From the NCBI GenBank assembly GCA_022410635.1, contig JAJVDF010000134.1, positions 359,893 to 423,892 of the forward strand: 64,000 nt of DNA. Direction: 5' to 3'. Below are positions 46,901-57,554 of this stretch, one piece after another. A program made the position numbers and the translations under genes. The stretch's first letter is position 1; each line of letters opens with the position of its first letter. Source of the DNA: Tretioscincus oriximinensis. Lineage: Eukaryota > Chordata > Lepidosauria > Squamata > Gymnophthalmidae. The notes below the pieces were generated by a model, which saw nothing but the letters and a program-made list of their open reading frames with translations, made no database searches and was not told where the DNA came from.

Positions 46901-47149
46901 AGAGAGAGACTTNTTCAAGGTTCCTCTTTTTTCAGTTTCAGTAGACCTACCTGAGAACACAGAAAGAAGGAAGGCCTTTTTTATCAGAGCCCACAGATAC
47001 CTTGAACATAGCTATATAGAGCCATTTGAATAGAGTCCTAACATTATTAGTGGTGAAAGGTATATAAGTTTATTTAGGCTCCTACTATCCAGTCTACAAA
47101 GTTTGAATTTTCTTTATTAACAGGCTCATAGAATGTGCTTAATAGAGTC

Positions 47150-47272
47150 CCTTTCTGTACTGATCCTTATTCCAAGTTATATCTTAGAATAGGAGCCTTC
47201 CATCCCATCCCAGTTGAAAATGTGGCAGATCCAAACAGAACCTGCCATAATCTTAACTCCCATGTGGAAAAG
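47150..47272. mobile_element. Left part of palindromic MITE-like element, split by CR1
   Basis: GATCCTTATTCCAAGTTATA and TCTTAGAATAGGAGCC form the left arm; CCTGCCATAATCTTAACTCC and ATGTGGA form the inner part. The right arm resumes at 47866 after the CR1 fragment. The arms pair with each other and match the arms at 61.0 kb. Confidence 0.6.
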
Positions 47273-47273
47273 C

Positions 47274-47864
47274 ATAAGAACATAAGAACAGCCATACTGG
47301 ATCAGGCCACAGCCCATCAAGTCCAGCATTCTGTGTCACACAGAAGCCCACCAGATGCAGCTGGGCAGTCTGAACACAGGAAAGCAAAATATGCTCCTGT
47401 TCATGACTCCCTGCAAATGGTATTTCAGGAGTCCTGCCTGTTGCTCCATCCCAGAGGCAACATCCAAACATCCCTCCTAATATCCATTTATGCCCTTGGT
47501 GTCCATAAACCTGTCTAGTCCTGTCTTGAAACTATCCAAGCTGTTAGCTACCACTACCTCTTCAGGAAGTAAATTCCACAGGCTGATGACCCTCTGTTTT
47601 AAGGAATGCCCTCTGGTCCTTGTGTTGATTGATAGAGAAAACATTTTTTCTCTATTCACCCTGTCTATCCCATGCATGATTTTGTACACTTCAATCAGAT
47701 CACCTCTCAAACGTCGCCTTTCGAGGCTGAAGAGGCCCAGACGTTGCAGCCTGACTTCGTAAGGGAGTTGCTCCAGACCCTTGATCATTTTTGTTGCCCT
47801 TTTCTGCACCTTCTCCAGTTCCAAAAAGTCCCTCTTGAGATGTGGTGACCAGAATTGATCACAC
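47274..47864 (-). mobile_element. CR1-clade LINE, 3' fragment nested in a MITE-like element
   Basis: It has the AAGAACATAAGAACAGCC tail complement, 3' UTR, and a 115-codon frame (47824-47477, minus) with KRATKMIKGLEQL, RLGLFSLERRRLRGDLIEVY, KIMHGIDRVNREKMFSL and SLDSFKTGLDRFMD. About 40 bp between SLKQ and RVISLWN are deleted compared with the 4.5-kb copy. The open frame suggests a relatively late insertion. Confidence 0.9.
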
Positions 47865-47865
47865 T

Positions 47866-47910
47866 ATTCCAAGATATATCTCAGAATAAGTGTGGAAAGG
47901 ATCAGTGAAG
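47866..47910. mobile_element. Right arm of the split MITE-like element
   Basis: TATTCCAAGATATATCTCAG then AATAAGTGTGGAA is the complement of the left arm at 47160-47195. Confidence 0.55.
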
Positions 47911-47914
47911 CAGT

Positions 47915-48434
47915 AGCAGTACTAGACTCTGTCTAAAAGTAAGTCCTTCATTTGAAACTCTGTTTCTCTGTACAATGAAAAATGGGCCTTTCTGGGTTTA
48001 TCTTTAATCAGCCCAGTAAAGGATCCATAGCCCTCTTTTCCTCTTTTAAGGGAAGGAAAAGTCTCTTGTGTAGCTCAGTCTGGTGGTCAAGGATATTGGA
48101 TGATCAGGATATTGGCAGACCTTTTTAAAAGATTTACCAGTGGCCTAGTGAACCACAGAAAACTGCAGGAGACATACACCTTTTGTGTAGTGCACCAGAG
48201 CATACTGCAAAAATGGACTACCTTGTACTCCAATACCAGAAATGTTCTTCCATGGTTATTGAAGCTCTTGTAATATGCACTGAAACTTCTGCTGGTTTCA
48301 GAGTGATGTGAGGTGTTTTAGAGTATAGCCAGCCTTATTTTGAGGTAGCTGGAATTCTACAGATAGGAATCATTCTATAAGAACCATTCCTGTTGCAGTG
48401 GCACAACCCAGAAAAATGAAGAGGCATCTAAATA
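47915..48434. other. Non-coding, no feature recognised
   Basis: No gene, RNA or repeat is recognised. Confidence 0.45.
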
Positions 48435-48436
48435 TA

Positions 48437-48644
48437 AAGGGTGCTTCAAAAATGTATACATACTGTGAACTTCCATAGAAAATTTATTACTGTTCTACTG
48501 TTCTACAAAGTTAAATAAATAACAAATGTTAATACTGTTCAAATTGGTGACCTGCAGCATCAATACAATTCTGAGTACGAGTCACCACTGATTCTGTACA
48601 TTGTATGGAAGTTCAAAGTATGTATACATTTTTGAAGCACCCTG
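48437..48644 (-). mobile_element. Mariner-type MITE (internally deleted DNA transposon)
   Basis: A 208-bp element is flanked by TA on both sides (48435-48436 and 48645-48646). Its terminal inverted repeats are about 41 bp, from AGGGTGCTTCAAAAATGTAT on the left to the matching complement ending GAAGCACCCT on the right, with one mismatch within 40 bp and a changed outermost base on the left. On the minus strand the interior ends a protein-like frame, TRTQNCIDAAGHQFEQY followed by a stop (48597-48529), matching the CIxAxGxxFE-type C-terminus of Tc1/mariner transposases. The rest of the transposase is deleted. Confidence 0.9.
48529..48597 (-). pseudogene. Mariner transposase, last ~22 codons
   Basis: This short remnant in the MITE reads TESVVTRTQNCIDAAGHQFE followed by QY and a stop. 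C-termini with R.Q.CI...G..FE are usual in mariner-group transposases. The catalytic DDE/D core is absent, so it can only be a fossil of the parent transposon's gene. The open frame may be chance preservation. Confidence 0.7.
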
Positions 48645-48649
48645 TATAT

Positions 48650-49730
48650 AAAGTGATTCTCTGTGATGCAAGATTCTGAGGTAGTGTCCAATCACAGGCT
48701 TCGGAAATTTGGGCAGGCAGGGAGAGAGCAAGAAAGAGAGAAAATAGGCTAAAACAGGCTACCAGGAAATAAAAATAATTAAAAGCAACAGAGAAGGAAC
48801 CCAAAATCCAAATAATTATCATTACATTTCCGATTAAAATTGGTAAGACCTGCACCAAGATGGCTGAAGAATAGCCAGCAGCAGCAACATGGCTAAGCTA
48901 AGAACTATATGTGAATCATAGATCTACATCATGTAGAGACTACATTAAAACACATTTCTTGCAAACAAGACTGAAAAAATAATAGAATGTAGATCTTTCA
49001 CTACTACACAGTGACACACAATTAAACCAACTCAAAAAGACATTAAACACTACATCAACAAAAACTTTTCAAAATGCTTCAAAAAAGCCACACAACAAAA
49101 AACTATTGAGTGACACAATTTAATTCACCAATACAAAACAAGGATAACAATATTCAAATGGAAAATAGTAGAGAAAAAGCCAAATAACATAACAGTAAAT
49201 AAGAAACTGACAGTTTCTTGTTCTCTACTTCCTGAGAGGATTCCTATTTTATGGAATTAAGTTGTGTTTCTGCTTCTTTTCTACAATATTTCACAATAAC
49301 AAGTGCTTATTATAAAGGCTTGGATCCCCATAACCTTCACAAACTTAGCAGTAGAAGCAGAAGCAGCCCAAATTTGAAAAAAAAGAATGAAACAGAACTG
49401 TTGTGCTCTTGACGGGGCCTTCTGGAAAGCGTAGCCCAAGAATCAGGCACCCTGTACCACAGTTACTCCTGGGAGGGAGGAAATCTCCTTAGTCAATCTT
49501 GCCCAGCCCCACCAGAAGGGACACAACATAAGGGACGTAAGGAAGAAAAGAGAGAAGAAGGAAGGATGGGGTGTAAGGAATATAAGAAGGAAAAAAATAA
49601 CTAAATATCAAAGAAGGAGGAAGGGAGTGAAAGAATGATAAGGAAGGGAGAACTATACAAGGAAAGTAGGGTTAAGTTGGGTGGATACAAAAAGCGAAAG
49701 ACACAGAAATAAAAACAGAGAAATAAAAAC
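48650..49730. other. Non-coding; purine-rich stretch at about 49540-49680
   Basis: GGAAGAAAAGAGAGAAGAAG-like low-complexity purine DNA precedes the SINE. No gene is recognised. Confidence 0.55.
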
Positions 49731-49732
49731 AG

Positions 49733-50052
49733 AGTTACTTAGGAATTCATCTCTCGCCTGGGAGATGGGGTTTCGAAGCCCTGTGTCGGACGTGGGGAAG
49801 GGTGAGCACCTTCCACTAGCCTTTAGCTCTAGCCAACCCAGCTATTTGAAAGCACGAACTGCAAGAAATTGCAACTGACTGCAAATAGATACATAACGAC
49901 CAAAGTCTGGGGGGGGGGGGGAGATAGAATGTGAGACTTCAGGCAAAATACCCTTGTAAGCCACTTTGAGTCTCTTTGAAAGGTGAGCATGGTATAAGAA
50001 CCCAGTTCTTCTTCTTCTTCTTCTCCTCCTCCTCCTTCTCCTTCTCCTTCTA
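49733..50052 (+). mobile_element. tRNA-derived SINE with (TTC)n tail, copy 3
   Basis: It starts inside the tRNA head (TTACTTAGGAATTCATCTCT), with box B as GGGTTTCGAAGCCC. It then follows copy 1, with a run of G inserted at 49909-49920, and ends in TTCTTC/TCCTCC repeats. The truncated head means box A is lost. Confidence 0.85.
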
Positions 50053-50114
50053 AAAAGAAGCGGAAAGCAAAGGTGAAATCCACCAATACCCTGCCAGCCT
50101 CTAGAGACCAGAAT

Positions 50115-50345
50115 CCTTGATTGAAAATTGACTAAAGGAAAGTAAACAGAGGAAAGTAATAAATGGAGGGGGGAAAGGAAGTAGTGGAATGGAATTGATG
50201 AAAGATGGAAGGGATGGAAGGAAGAGAAAGGAGAAAAAATAAAGAAGGGAAGGAAGAAGGATGGAAGGAAAACAGAAAGAACTAAACAAAGATACAGCAA
50301 GTGAAAGGTGATGGAAGAGGTCAAGGGAGGAAGGGAGTGGCTGGA
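50115..50345. repeat. GGAA-rich purine tract
   Basis: GGAAGGAAGAAGGATGGAAG and related units fill this stretch. The 182-codon minus-strand frame (50390-49842) is composed of this tract and the SINE tail and is not a gene. Confidence 0.85.
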
Positions 50346-50399
50346 GTCATGGATGGAACAAGGTAGAGAAGGGGCTAGAGTCTGTTGCATAATCTTAAT

Positions 50400-51610
50400 G
50401 CAATAGGCTAGTTCTACTAGTCTTAATATAAAGTGCAGCAGGAGAAAGCAAGACTCCTAACCAATGCTTTCTCTCAGTTTCCCCCAGGTGCCAGTTCACA
50501 GGCTGCTTTGGCTACTTATCCCTCTCTATAATTTATTGTTTTAGATGCATGCCTATGCAAATTAAATCTTAATGACAAGCTGCAATGGAGCCAATATGAC
50601 CTTCTCTATTAACTAATTCACCGAATGATCCTATTTAAACACATTTTACATTATTCAGCAAGTGAGAAATAACATTTCAAATGCTAAAAGCCTAAATGTA
50701 TTCACTCCGGAAGAAGCCCATGGAGTACAATGGGTCTTGCGTATGAATAAGCATTCATGGAACCACACTGTTTACCATTCTGTTGCTAATTACCATTCCT
50801 GGATGCCTAATTTCCAACCTTGGTATAGGTCAAGGGTGACTTTCTTGTTCTACATTGGTTATGCTGCTAAAAATGAAATCCAAGCTCCAAACTCAAATTA
50901 AGCTCTGGTTCGTTATTGTTTTTAGCTATAACATTTTATGCTACTGTGATGCTGTTTGCTTTAAATCTTTTTGCCAGGACAAAAATCTTTTTCCCCCCCT
51001 CACACACAAACTCATAGACTAGGTATCCACTCAGAACAATATTAAGCACCTGTCAGAGAGGCAGAAAAAAGTTATATGGTGAGTTTACTGTTATTTAACT
51101 GGACATATTTTTGTTCTATTTGAGATCGATGATAATAGCCACATGACATTATCTCAGCTTTCTAAAAAATTTCCTCACTTTCAAATTGTCTTTTTTAGCT
51201 GTTTTGATGGATCTGTTGCTGCTGGTACCTATACCTTTTCTAAAAGCAAATTATGATACACACTTTTCCAGGGTACTTTACTACCTTTCTTGACATCTTT
51301 AAATGCATGTCCTTTCCCTCAAAAAAGTGAAAGGTATCTTTATTTTATCCTTCTCTCCTCTCAATTCTACTCGTTATGATTTTCTACCTTCAGTATAGCT
51401 CTAAACTGTCTAGAATTCCAGGAAAATGCCCACATCACTCAAAGTCTACTTGATGATAATGCTTCTCAAATCTAAATGAAGCTTGTTGAATCCAGTTTCT
51501 CTAAAGTCCTGTATGAAACAAATCAATTCACACATTCCAGAATATGAGTGCCTTCTTTAAAAAAAAGGATGTCTTGGAGATACATATGGCCCCAAGCCTT
51601 CCAGGTATGT
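50400..51610. other. Non-coding, unique-looking sequence
   Basis: No repeat or gene is recognised. The segment 50540-50900 is complex, with ATGCAAATTAAAT and several TAAT cores; it is a candidate for conserved non-coding DNA, untested. Confidence 0.45.
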
Positions 51611-51612
51611 CA

Positions 51613-51714
51613 ATAAATACCAGCAAAGGTGCTAGCAGCACTTTGAGACTAACTTGAGAAAAGGTAGGTGGCATAAGCTTTCGTAGACACATCTACTTCT
51701 TCAGATAAATACCA
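51613..51714 (-). mobile_element. 82-bp Penelope-type terminal insert with hammerhead-like motif
   Basis: The 10-bp direct repeat ATAAATACCA lies at 51613-51622 and 51705-51714, flanking an 82-bp insert. On the minus strand the insert starts CTGAAGAAGTAGATG, TGTCTACGAAAGCTTATGCC and ends in GTTAGTCTCAAAGTGCTGCT, AGCACCTTTGC. The first part fits a hammerhead core: CUGAAGA (CUGAUGA with one change), a 5-bp stem GUAGA/UCUAC and GAAA. Hammerhead motifs are known in Penelope-like elements. A normal stem III and cleavage site are not evident, so activity is doubtful. Confidence 0.7.
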
Positions 51715-51719
51715 GGTGG

Positions 51720-53245
51720 ACCCAATAGTTCCCTTATTATCTAAAATCTCTAGAAATCTGACAAAAGTTGCGAGTGAGTACAGTTGCAAGAAAATGAAAC
51801 ATGGAGGGCAGATATGCAAAAGGCTGTGCATATTTCAGAAAAGTAAAAGAATTGATACTAGACTTTTACCATTAAAATTTCAGAAACTGGTAGATTTTCA
51901 TTTCTCTTTTTGTTTTTTAATGTAAGTAGGTCTTATCTGCACTTTCTTAACATTTTTCCTGAAATGTGTCCAGAGCATACTCTAGTATGGTCCCAAACTG
52001 TCTGTGTTGAAAAGACTGTAGACAAGTCTACGTTACCCAAAATGATAGCCTGACCTGTGACATTGTAGGTTTTTTTTTTTTTAAGTTCTACTAATGATCT
52101 GGTCGTTGCTAAACCAGAACACAGAGCATTTACAATGCAAACACCAGCTTTATCATGGGGACCCATTTGCCAGCAGGGGTATGTAGGGGCTCAGGACTAG
52201 GCATATTTGTTCATGGCCTTTGGAGCCCTCAGAACTAACTCTGAAGTTCACACAAGCATCAGGGCTGGAGCATTGGGCTGAATGAAGAGGTGGATCCTCC
52301 AGTTCATCCAATGTTGTTGGGGTGGTCCACTAAACTAACCTATGGCCCACATTCTAACTCAATTAAAAGACATAGATCTTATTATTGCCTTTTAAAAAGT
52401 AAATGAGGAGACATATTGGAAAGCCCACAAAGGTTCAGGTACTATAATGATTAGTGGGCATGTGAAATAAATTATCTGATTTGACCTGGATTTGAGAATG
52501 CAGTTGTTTTCTGAAACTATCTCTGGGATATAACTTGGAATAAGGGCCTATCATTTGCCTGACAGTACAATTTATAGCAGACCACAAATGTGGAGATATC
52601 TACGGAGAGAAGTTCCAACTTCTCAACATTTATTTTCTTCCCAGACAGTTTTTAAAACTTTTCAGTTTCTCTTTTAATCTCCGAAATAGTGATAAGACGG
52701 TTGGAAGTTACAATTAGTGCATCATCTGCATACAATTGAATTTTGACTTCGTCCTGTAAAACTTGGTACCCTGAATAATTTGATTTTTGTGGATATTGTC
52801 CACCAATAAGTATTACTTGATTCATTAGTATACCTTGATTCGCTTTGGATTAGAACTGGGATTTTTTTTCTTAAAGAAGGTAATTAGGTTTGCATAGACA
52901 TCATGAAAACCACACAATTTGTTGCAAATCACAAAATGGTTCTGCACAGCTCTAGTGCCTTATTCTTCTCTGGGAAAAGATATTTGCTGATGAGTGCAGG
53001 TTGTGCCATTACCACATATTTTATGTACTTCCATTGAACCATTTGATGCTGTGCAAATCCAGTGCATAATTGTATTACAATCAATGCAGAGAAAGGACCT
53101 GAAACCCTTTCTAAGAGAATGAGGTTAGTTTTCAATATTGCTATTTGTGTTAGTCACCTGCCCATCCATAATTTTCAAGCACTGAATAGTTTAGCTGCTG
53201 GATAAAGTCCAAATAATGTAGTAAAAAAAATTATTTAGATATTCT
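51720..53245. other. Non-coding; possible half of a MITE-like arm near 52515-52560
   Basis: TCTCTGGGATATAACTTGGA, ATAAGGGCCTATCAT resembles one arm of the palindromic family at 61.0 kb, without a clear partner. A T homopolymer lies at 52071-52083. No gene is recognised. Confidence 0.4.
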
Positions 53246-53247
53246 AG

Positions 53248-53342
53248 CAAGGGGGCTTGAAGACTAACAAGAGGCAAGTAGGCAACACAAACTTTCATAG
53301 ACTCACCTCCAAGTGCTACAAGCTACCTTGCTGGACTTTTTG
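53248..53342. mobile_element. Penelope-type terminus, inverted arrangement
   Basis: AGCAAGGGGGCTTGAAGACT, then AAACTTTCATAGACTCACCT, then AAGTGCTACAAGCTACCTTG and CTGGACTTTTT. The blocks match the ends at 7.57 and 51.6 kb, and the outer AGCAAGG...CCTTGCT parts face each other as at 7.57 kb. Confidence 0.5.
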
Positions 53343-53559
53343 AATTAAGATGCTTAAAAAAACAAATGCATTGGCCATCTGTCCCCATTTTAATTGCCAT
53401 TCAGCTGCTGCCTCATTTGAACGAGGAGCAACAGAAGGCACTGCTGCACTTTCCTAACTACAATCCCAGAATCCCTTGACCCTCTTTACAGGTAGTCCCT
53501 GTGCTCGAAGAGCCAATGAAATCTTTACATTTGCATAAAAGGGTATACTCAATACAGAA

Positions 53560-54020
53560 ATAATATTCCCTTGTGCATTGAAGTACTTGGAAGTTCTTAG
53601 AGGGAGAGAGGTTATTAGACAAGGCACACTAGATGCAGAAATTGTATTCCCATATGCATATCAGAATTGGAAAGGAAAGATTATTGAGTATAAGCTTTCC
53701 AGCTGTGAAATAGCTTCAAATAATGCCCAACTGAATGTTTTTGGAAGACCTGAGAAGAATGAGGATTAACAAGTATGGCATACTGCAGGTAGAAATGGTG
53801 TTGACATACTGTACATATGTAATTAAAAATACGATATTGTCATATGCATGCAGAGTAAAGTGCTTGAAGTCCCTAAAAGTGAAAGAAGTGGTCAACCAGG
53901 ACACATTACACATAGAAAACATTGTCATTTGTGTGCAAGTGAAGGTACTTGGAAACTCTGTGAAGGTTGGAGATTGTAAGCCAGGGCAGATTGGATGTAG
54001 AATTTCTTACCAAATCTGAG
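53560..54020 (+). repeat. Degenerate ~85-bp tandem repeat
   Basis: A core of GTACTTGGAAG, a GAGAG-type purine block, GGCACAxTAGATGxAGAAA and ATTGTxxTxxCATATGCAT recurs with cores near 53582, 53738, 53860 and 53945. Successive units are clearest at 53844 and 53931 (87 bp apart). Units differ greatly from one another, so the array is old. The frames at 53578-53769 and 53735-54019 read through it and are not genes. Confidence 0.65.
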
Positions 54021-54024
54021 TTCT

Positions 54025-56285
54025 AATGTTTTTCCTAAATACTTAAACTGAGCATCTGTATCTCCGTCATCAATGAATCATGTAGAACAATGCACAACAG
54101 GATACAGAAAACATGTAGATGTAGAACAAATCTCACCGTTACAATTGTATCAGATCTTTATTTAAAGAAACAATTATGTATTCAAGTGAATTTTTAATAC
54201 TAGTCATAGGGAATACCATTTTGTCATTTCCCATTGTACTTAAAAAGTTTTTCTTAATAGACATAATTGTAGCAGTTTGTCTAGTCTGCTTGTTGGCATG
54301 TGGTGAAGTAATTATGTCAAAGACCAAGCTGTGTGGTGCTGAAGAGTTTAAAACAAGGTAAGGAAACCTGGAGGGAGGGGACCCTTCATTATATGCCCTG
54401 GGGCCCACAAGAGCATATCTCTACTAGTGGGGTAGTTCTTATTTATTTATTTTATTGTAGGTACATACAAAATTAACTTTATGTAATACAGCAATGTGCA
54501 ATTGTGGGATTTTATCATCAAATCCCTTTAAGTTAACATTAGTAAAGTTCTAATGAAGATAAAACAACCTTTTTAATTTTCTAATGGACTTTCCTCTGTC
54601 CTAATTGGCATCTTCTTTATGTACATTTAATAATGATTTATTTTATAAAAACCTCAGAGATGATATCACTTGCTTTGCTGTTAAAGATAAAGCTGCTCTG
54701 AACACAGAATGTTTTCTTGCTTCAATTACTGTAAACCATCTTCTGCACAAGAGAAAGCTAATTATAAAGCAGCAAAAGTAGTTATGTGGGATCTAAATAA
54801 TATAAATAGCTTGTGCTTTCCAAGTTTGATTCAGTTTAAGCATTTAAATATGAATACCTGAAGAAAGTTCTTTATTATACCCTAGGGACAAGTAAATGTT
54901 ATTTATAGAATTTCTATCTTGAGGTATGCTTAAAACATTAAAAATGTTAAAAATAATAAATCTGGTATCTAAGTCATATTACTCTTCAAATAAAAAAGGA
55001 AAAGATTTCCCTCTTGCTAAATGAGTAAAGATCAATTTCAATCTCAAGAAAAAATTATGGTTCAACACATTGTTTCCTAATTAGTTTTCTTCCCACTAGC
55101 TTTCCTAGAAAACTTTAAAGATGATTTAGATTATTTTTCTTAAAAAATACAAACATATACACTTACACAATTTCCAGCACAAGAACAGAGAGTTTGCACG
55201 CAGCGCTCCAATGGGTCTCCAGATTCCAAAATTTGAAATGCCTAAACTGAATATCATGCAAATCAGATTTTGCTTGGAAATTATTTTCTGTTTGCAGTGC
55301 ACAGTTCAATTGGAAATATGTGGAAAGTTAATTTTCTATATGTAAACCCTAACTGCCAAAATATGATGTGTGTAATATCATAGTGAGAGGGGGAAATTAT
55401 TTTTAAAAGGGGGGAATTGTTTGGAATGTTTTAAATTTTATAATGTATGATTTTTGTAAAAAAATGAAATAAAATGTTTTGGACACAGAAAGAAAATATA
55501 TGGAAGGTGCTTTCCTCATTCCACCACAATGGTCGATCTTTAAACCTGTGGCAGATCACTTACAGTTTTCCAGGATCCACCTCAGTTGGGTTCAAGTCTT
55601 GTTTTAGCACTGATGTGTGCTGGAATTCCATGCAAAGAAAACAATATGTCTCCAAAACCTAAACAACAACAACACCAATCACATATCAATCTTTAGATGA
55701 AATCAGATTCTGTTAAAGAGTCACTTTCTACTGTAGGTGTTTTTCAGTTTCACACAACAGAAATAAATTTAGAGGTGCAACTTTTGTTTTCATGTACAAA
55801 TATTGTTAACTCACAGATGGGAAGGATTTTGGAACACCTGAGTTATTATTTTTCTTTCGAGATGATCTTTGGTGCAAATCTTAATAAGGAATATACAAGA
55901 GTTTCTTCAGGACATTCTATAAGCTGCATCAGCTTGCAGATGACAGGTCCCCATTCCATGATATAAGCCAGAAAAAGATCCAATACACAAAATACCATAG
56001 TGATCCCTGGTAGTTGTTGGTCTGATTCAATAGTTTAGGCTGAATTGTATCTGAATTTTGTTAATCCCATTCCTTTGAATTAAACCATGTACTTTAGAGC
56101 TGTTTTAAGCAATTTTGATTCATGCATTTCATGTACATTTGTTGAGAAAGCCCACAAAAATGGGCATGAATCAAGAGTGTGGAATCTCCTGCCAGGCAGA
56201 GTTGAGGCTAGCTGATATAGCTGAGCTTGGTCGGTGCACAAGCAGATGTGTTGCAGAAGATTCAGAGCAGGCTGTGGTATATGGG
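54025..56285. other. Non-coding; half MITE-like arm near 55945-55985
   Basis: No gene is recognised. GGTCCCCATTCCATGATATA, AGCCAGAAAAAGATCCAA parallels the right arm at 5205-5255. The rest (for example 54500-55150) is AT-rich and free of repeats that I can name. Confidence 0.5.
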
Positions 56286-57256
56286 TGAACATAAGAACAT
56301 AAGAGGAGCCCTTCTGAATCGGGCCAGAGCCCATCTAGTCCAGCATTCTGTCTCACACAGACAACCACCAATTGCACTTGAGGAATCTGAACAGAAGAAG
56401 GAAAAAAAATTCACCTATTCCCAACTCCTTGCAAATGGTATTTCACGAGTACTGCCTGTTGCTCCATCCCAGAGGCAGTTTCAAAAGATATACTGCAGTA
56501 GCGATTTATACCTTTGTTGTCCATAAACCTATCAAATGCTGTTTTAAATCTATACTTTCTTCTGAAAGTAAATTCCTCAGGACAATGACCCAATTTCAAT
56601 AGATCACTCTGGAGCTCCTTGCAATCATTTTCAGTTTTCACTACCCTGAACAGTTTAATGTTGTCAGCAAATTTGGCTGCATCACTTGGCTTTACTCAAC
56701 ATCCAGGTCATTTATGCTGAGGTCTGAGTACTGAACCCTGGGATATTCCATTTTTCACCTCCTTCCACCCAGAGAACTGTTCATTCACTACTACCCTCTA
56801 TCTTCTGTCTTTTAGCCATTTTGTGATCCAGGACAATGTCTGTCTTCTTATTCCATGACTGTGGAGCTTTTGTAGGAACTGTTGATGAATAATTTTTTAT
56901 CAAAAGCCTTCTGAATGTCTAGATAGACAATACCACCTGTTTACACTTTATCCACATATTTATTAACACTCTAAAAAAAAATCTAACGAGTTTATAAGGC
57001 ATGATTTACATTTGCAGAAGCCATGCTGAGTTTCATTCAGCAATGTAATGCTTCTCCATGTGTTTGGTAATGTTATCCTTGATTATAGTTTCCAACACTT
57101 TACTTGTATCTAATGTCAAACTGATTGTTCTATTTTTGGGATCACTCTGGGATACTTTTTTGAAGATCGGTATTACATTTGCTACTTTCCAGTTCAACTG
57201 GCACATTGCCTGATCTTAATGAAAGATTAAATATTTTGGCTAAAAGTTCAGCATGC
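56286..57256 (-). mobile_element. CR1-clade LINE, older long fragment
   Basis: From the AAGAACATAAGAGGAGCC tail complement it runs (minus strand) through the 3' UTR and a SFKTxxDRFMD-like end. A large coding block is then skipped, and it continues with KTENDCKELQSDLLKLG, an FAD.KLF equivalent (near 56660), a WSKxxxx-like region, and the upstream RT blocks (ALLNET.HGFCK region near 57030, then VxPIFKK near 57165), ending at KIFNLS near 57235. Many stops and indels make it one of the older CR1 copies. Confidence 0.85.
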
Positions 57257-57257
57257 T

Positions 57258-57432
57258 GCACCAGGTAGGTGAGGTGTGCCCAGGGGGAGTAGGTTTATAA
57301 TTGACTGGGGGGTGGGGGTGTTGACCCAGGGCAGAATTAGAGACCCTGTGTAGTGGCAATTGGTAAGGTGGCCGATCACCATGATGTTCTTTAGTAATAA
57401 GGATAGGGCTCTCACTTAAAATCTACGAGAGA
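57258..57432. other. Short non-coding segment between repeats
   Basis: G-rich in part (GGGGGGTGGGGGTG near 57308). No feature is recognised. Confidence 0.4.
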
Positions 57433-57552
57433 TCTTTGGACCTTTAATGGATTTGGAAAAGGACTCCCCCCCCCCCCCCACTCAGGTGCAGTAGGTATTA
57501 GAAGCTTCATCTGGTGAAAAGTCTTCTCTTCTATAGCCATTCAAGACTCAAA
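57433..57552 (+). repeat. Unclassified interspersed repeat, copy 2
   Basis: It matches 4060-4200 block by block (AATGGATTTGGAAAAGGACT, CACTCAGGTGCAG, TAGAAGCTTCATCTGGTGAA, TAGCCATTCAAG). A C homopolymer (57465-57479) replaces part of the purine/CACACA section. Family unknown. Confidence 0.5.
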
Positions 57553-57554
57553 GC

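Noticed and set aside
49842..50390. 182-codon minus-strand open frame
   Set aside because: It consists of a purine/pyrimidine tract plus SINE tail, giving Ser/Phe/Pro and poly-Arg runs. No protein motif.
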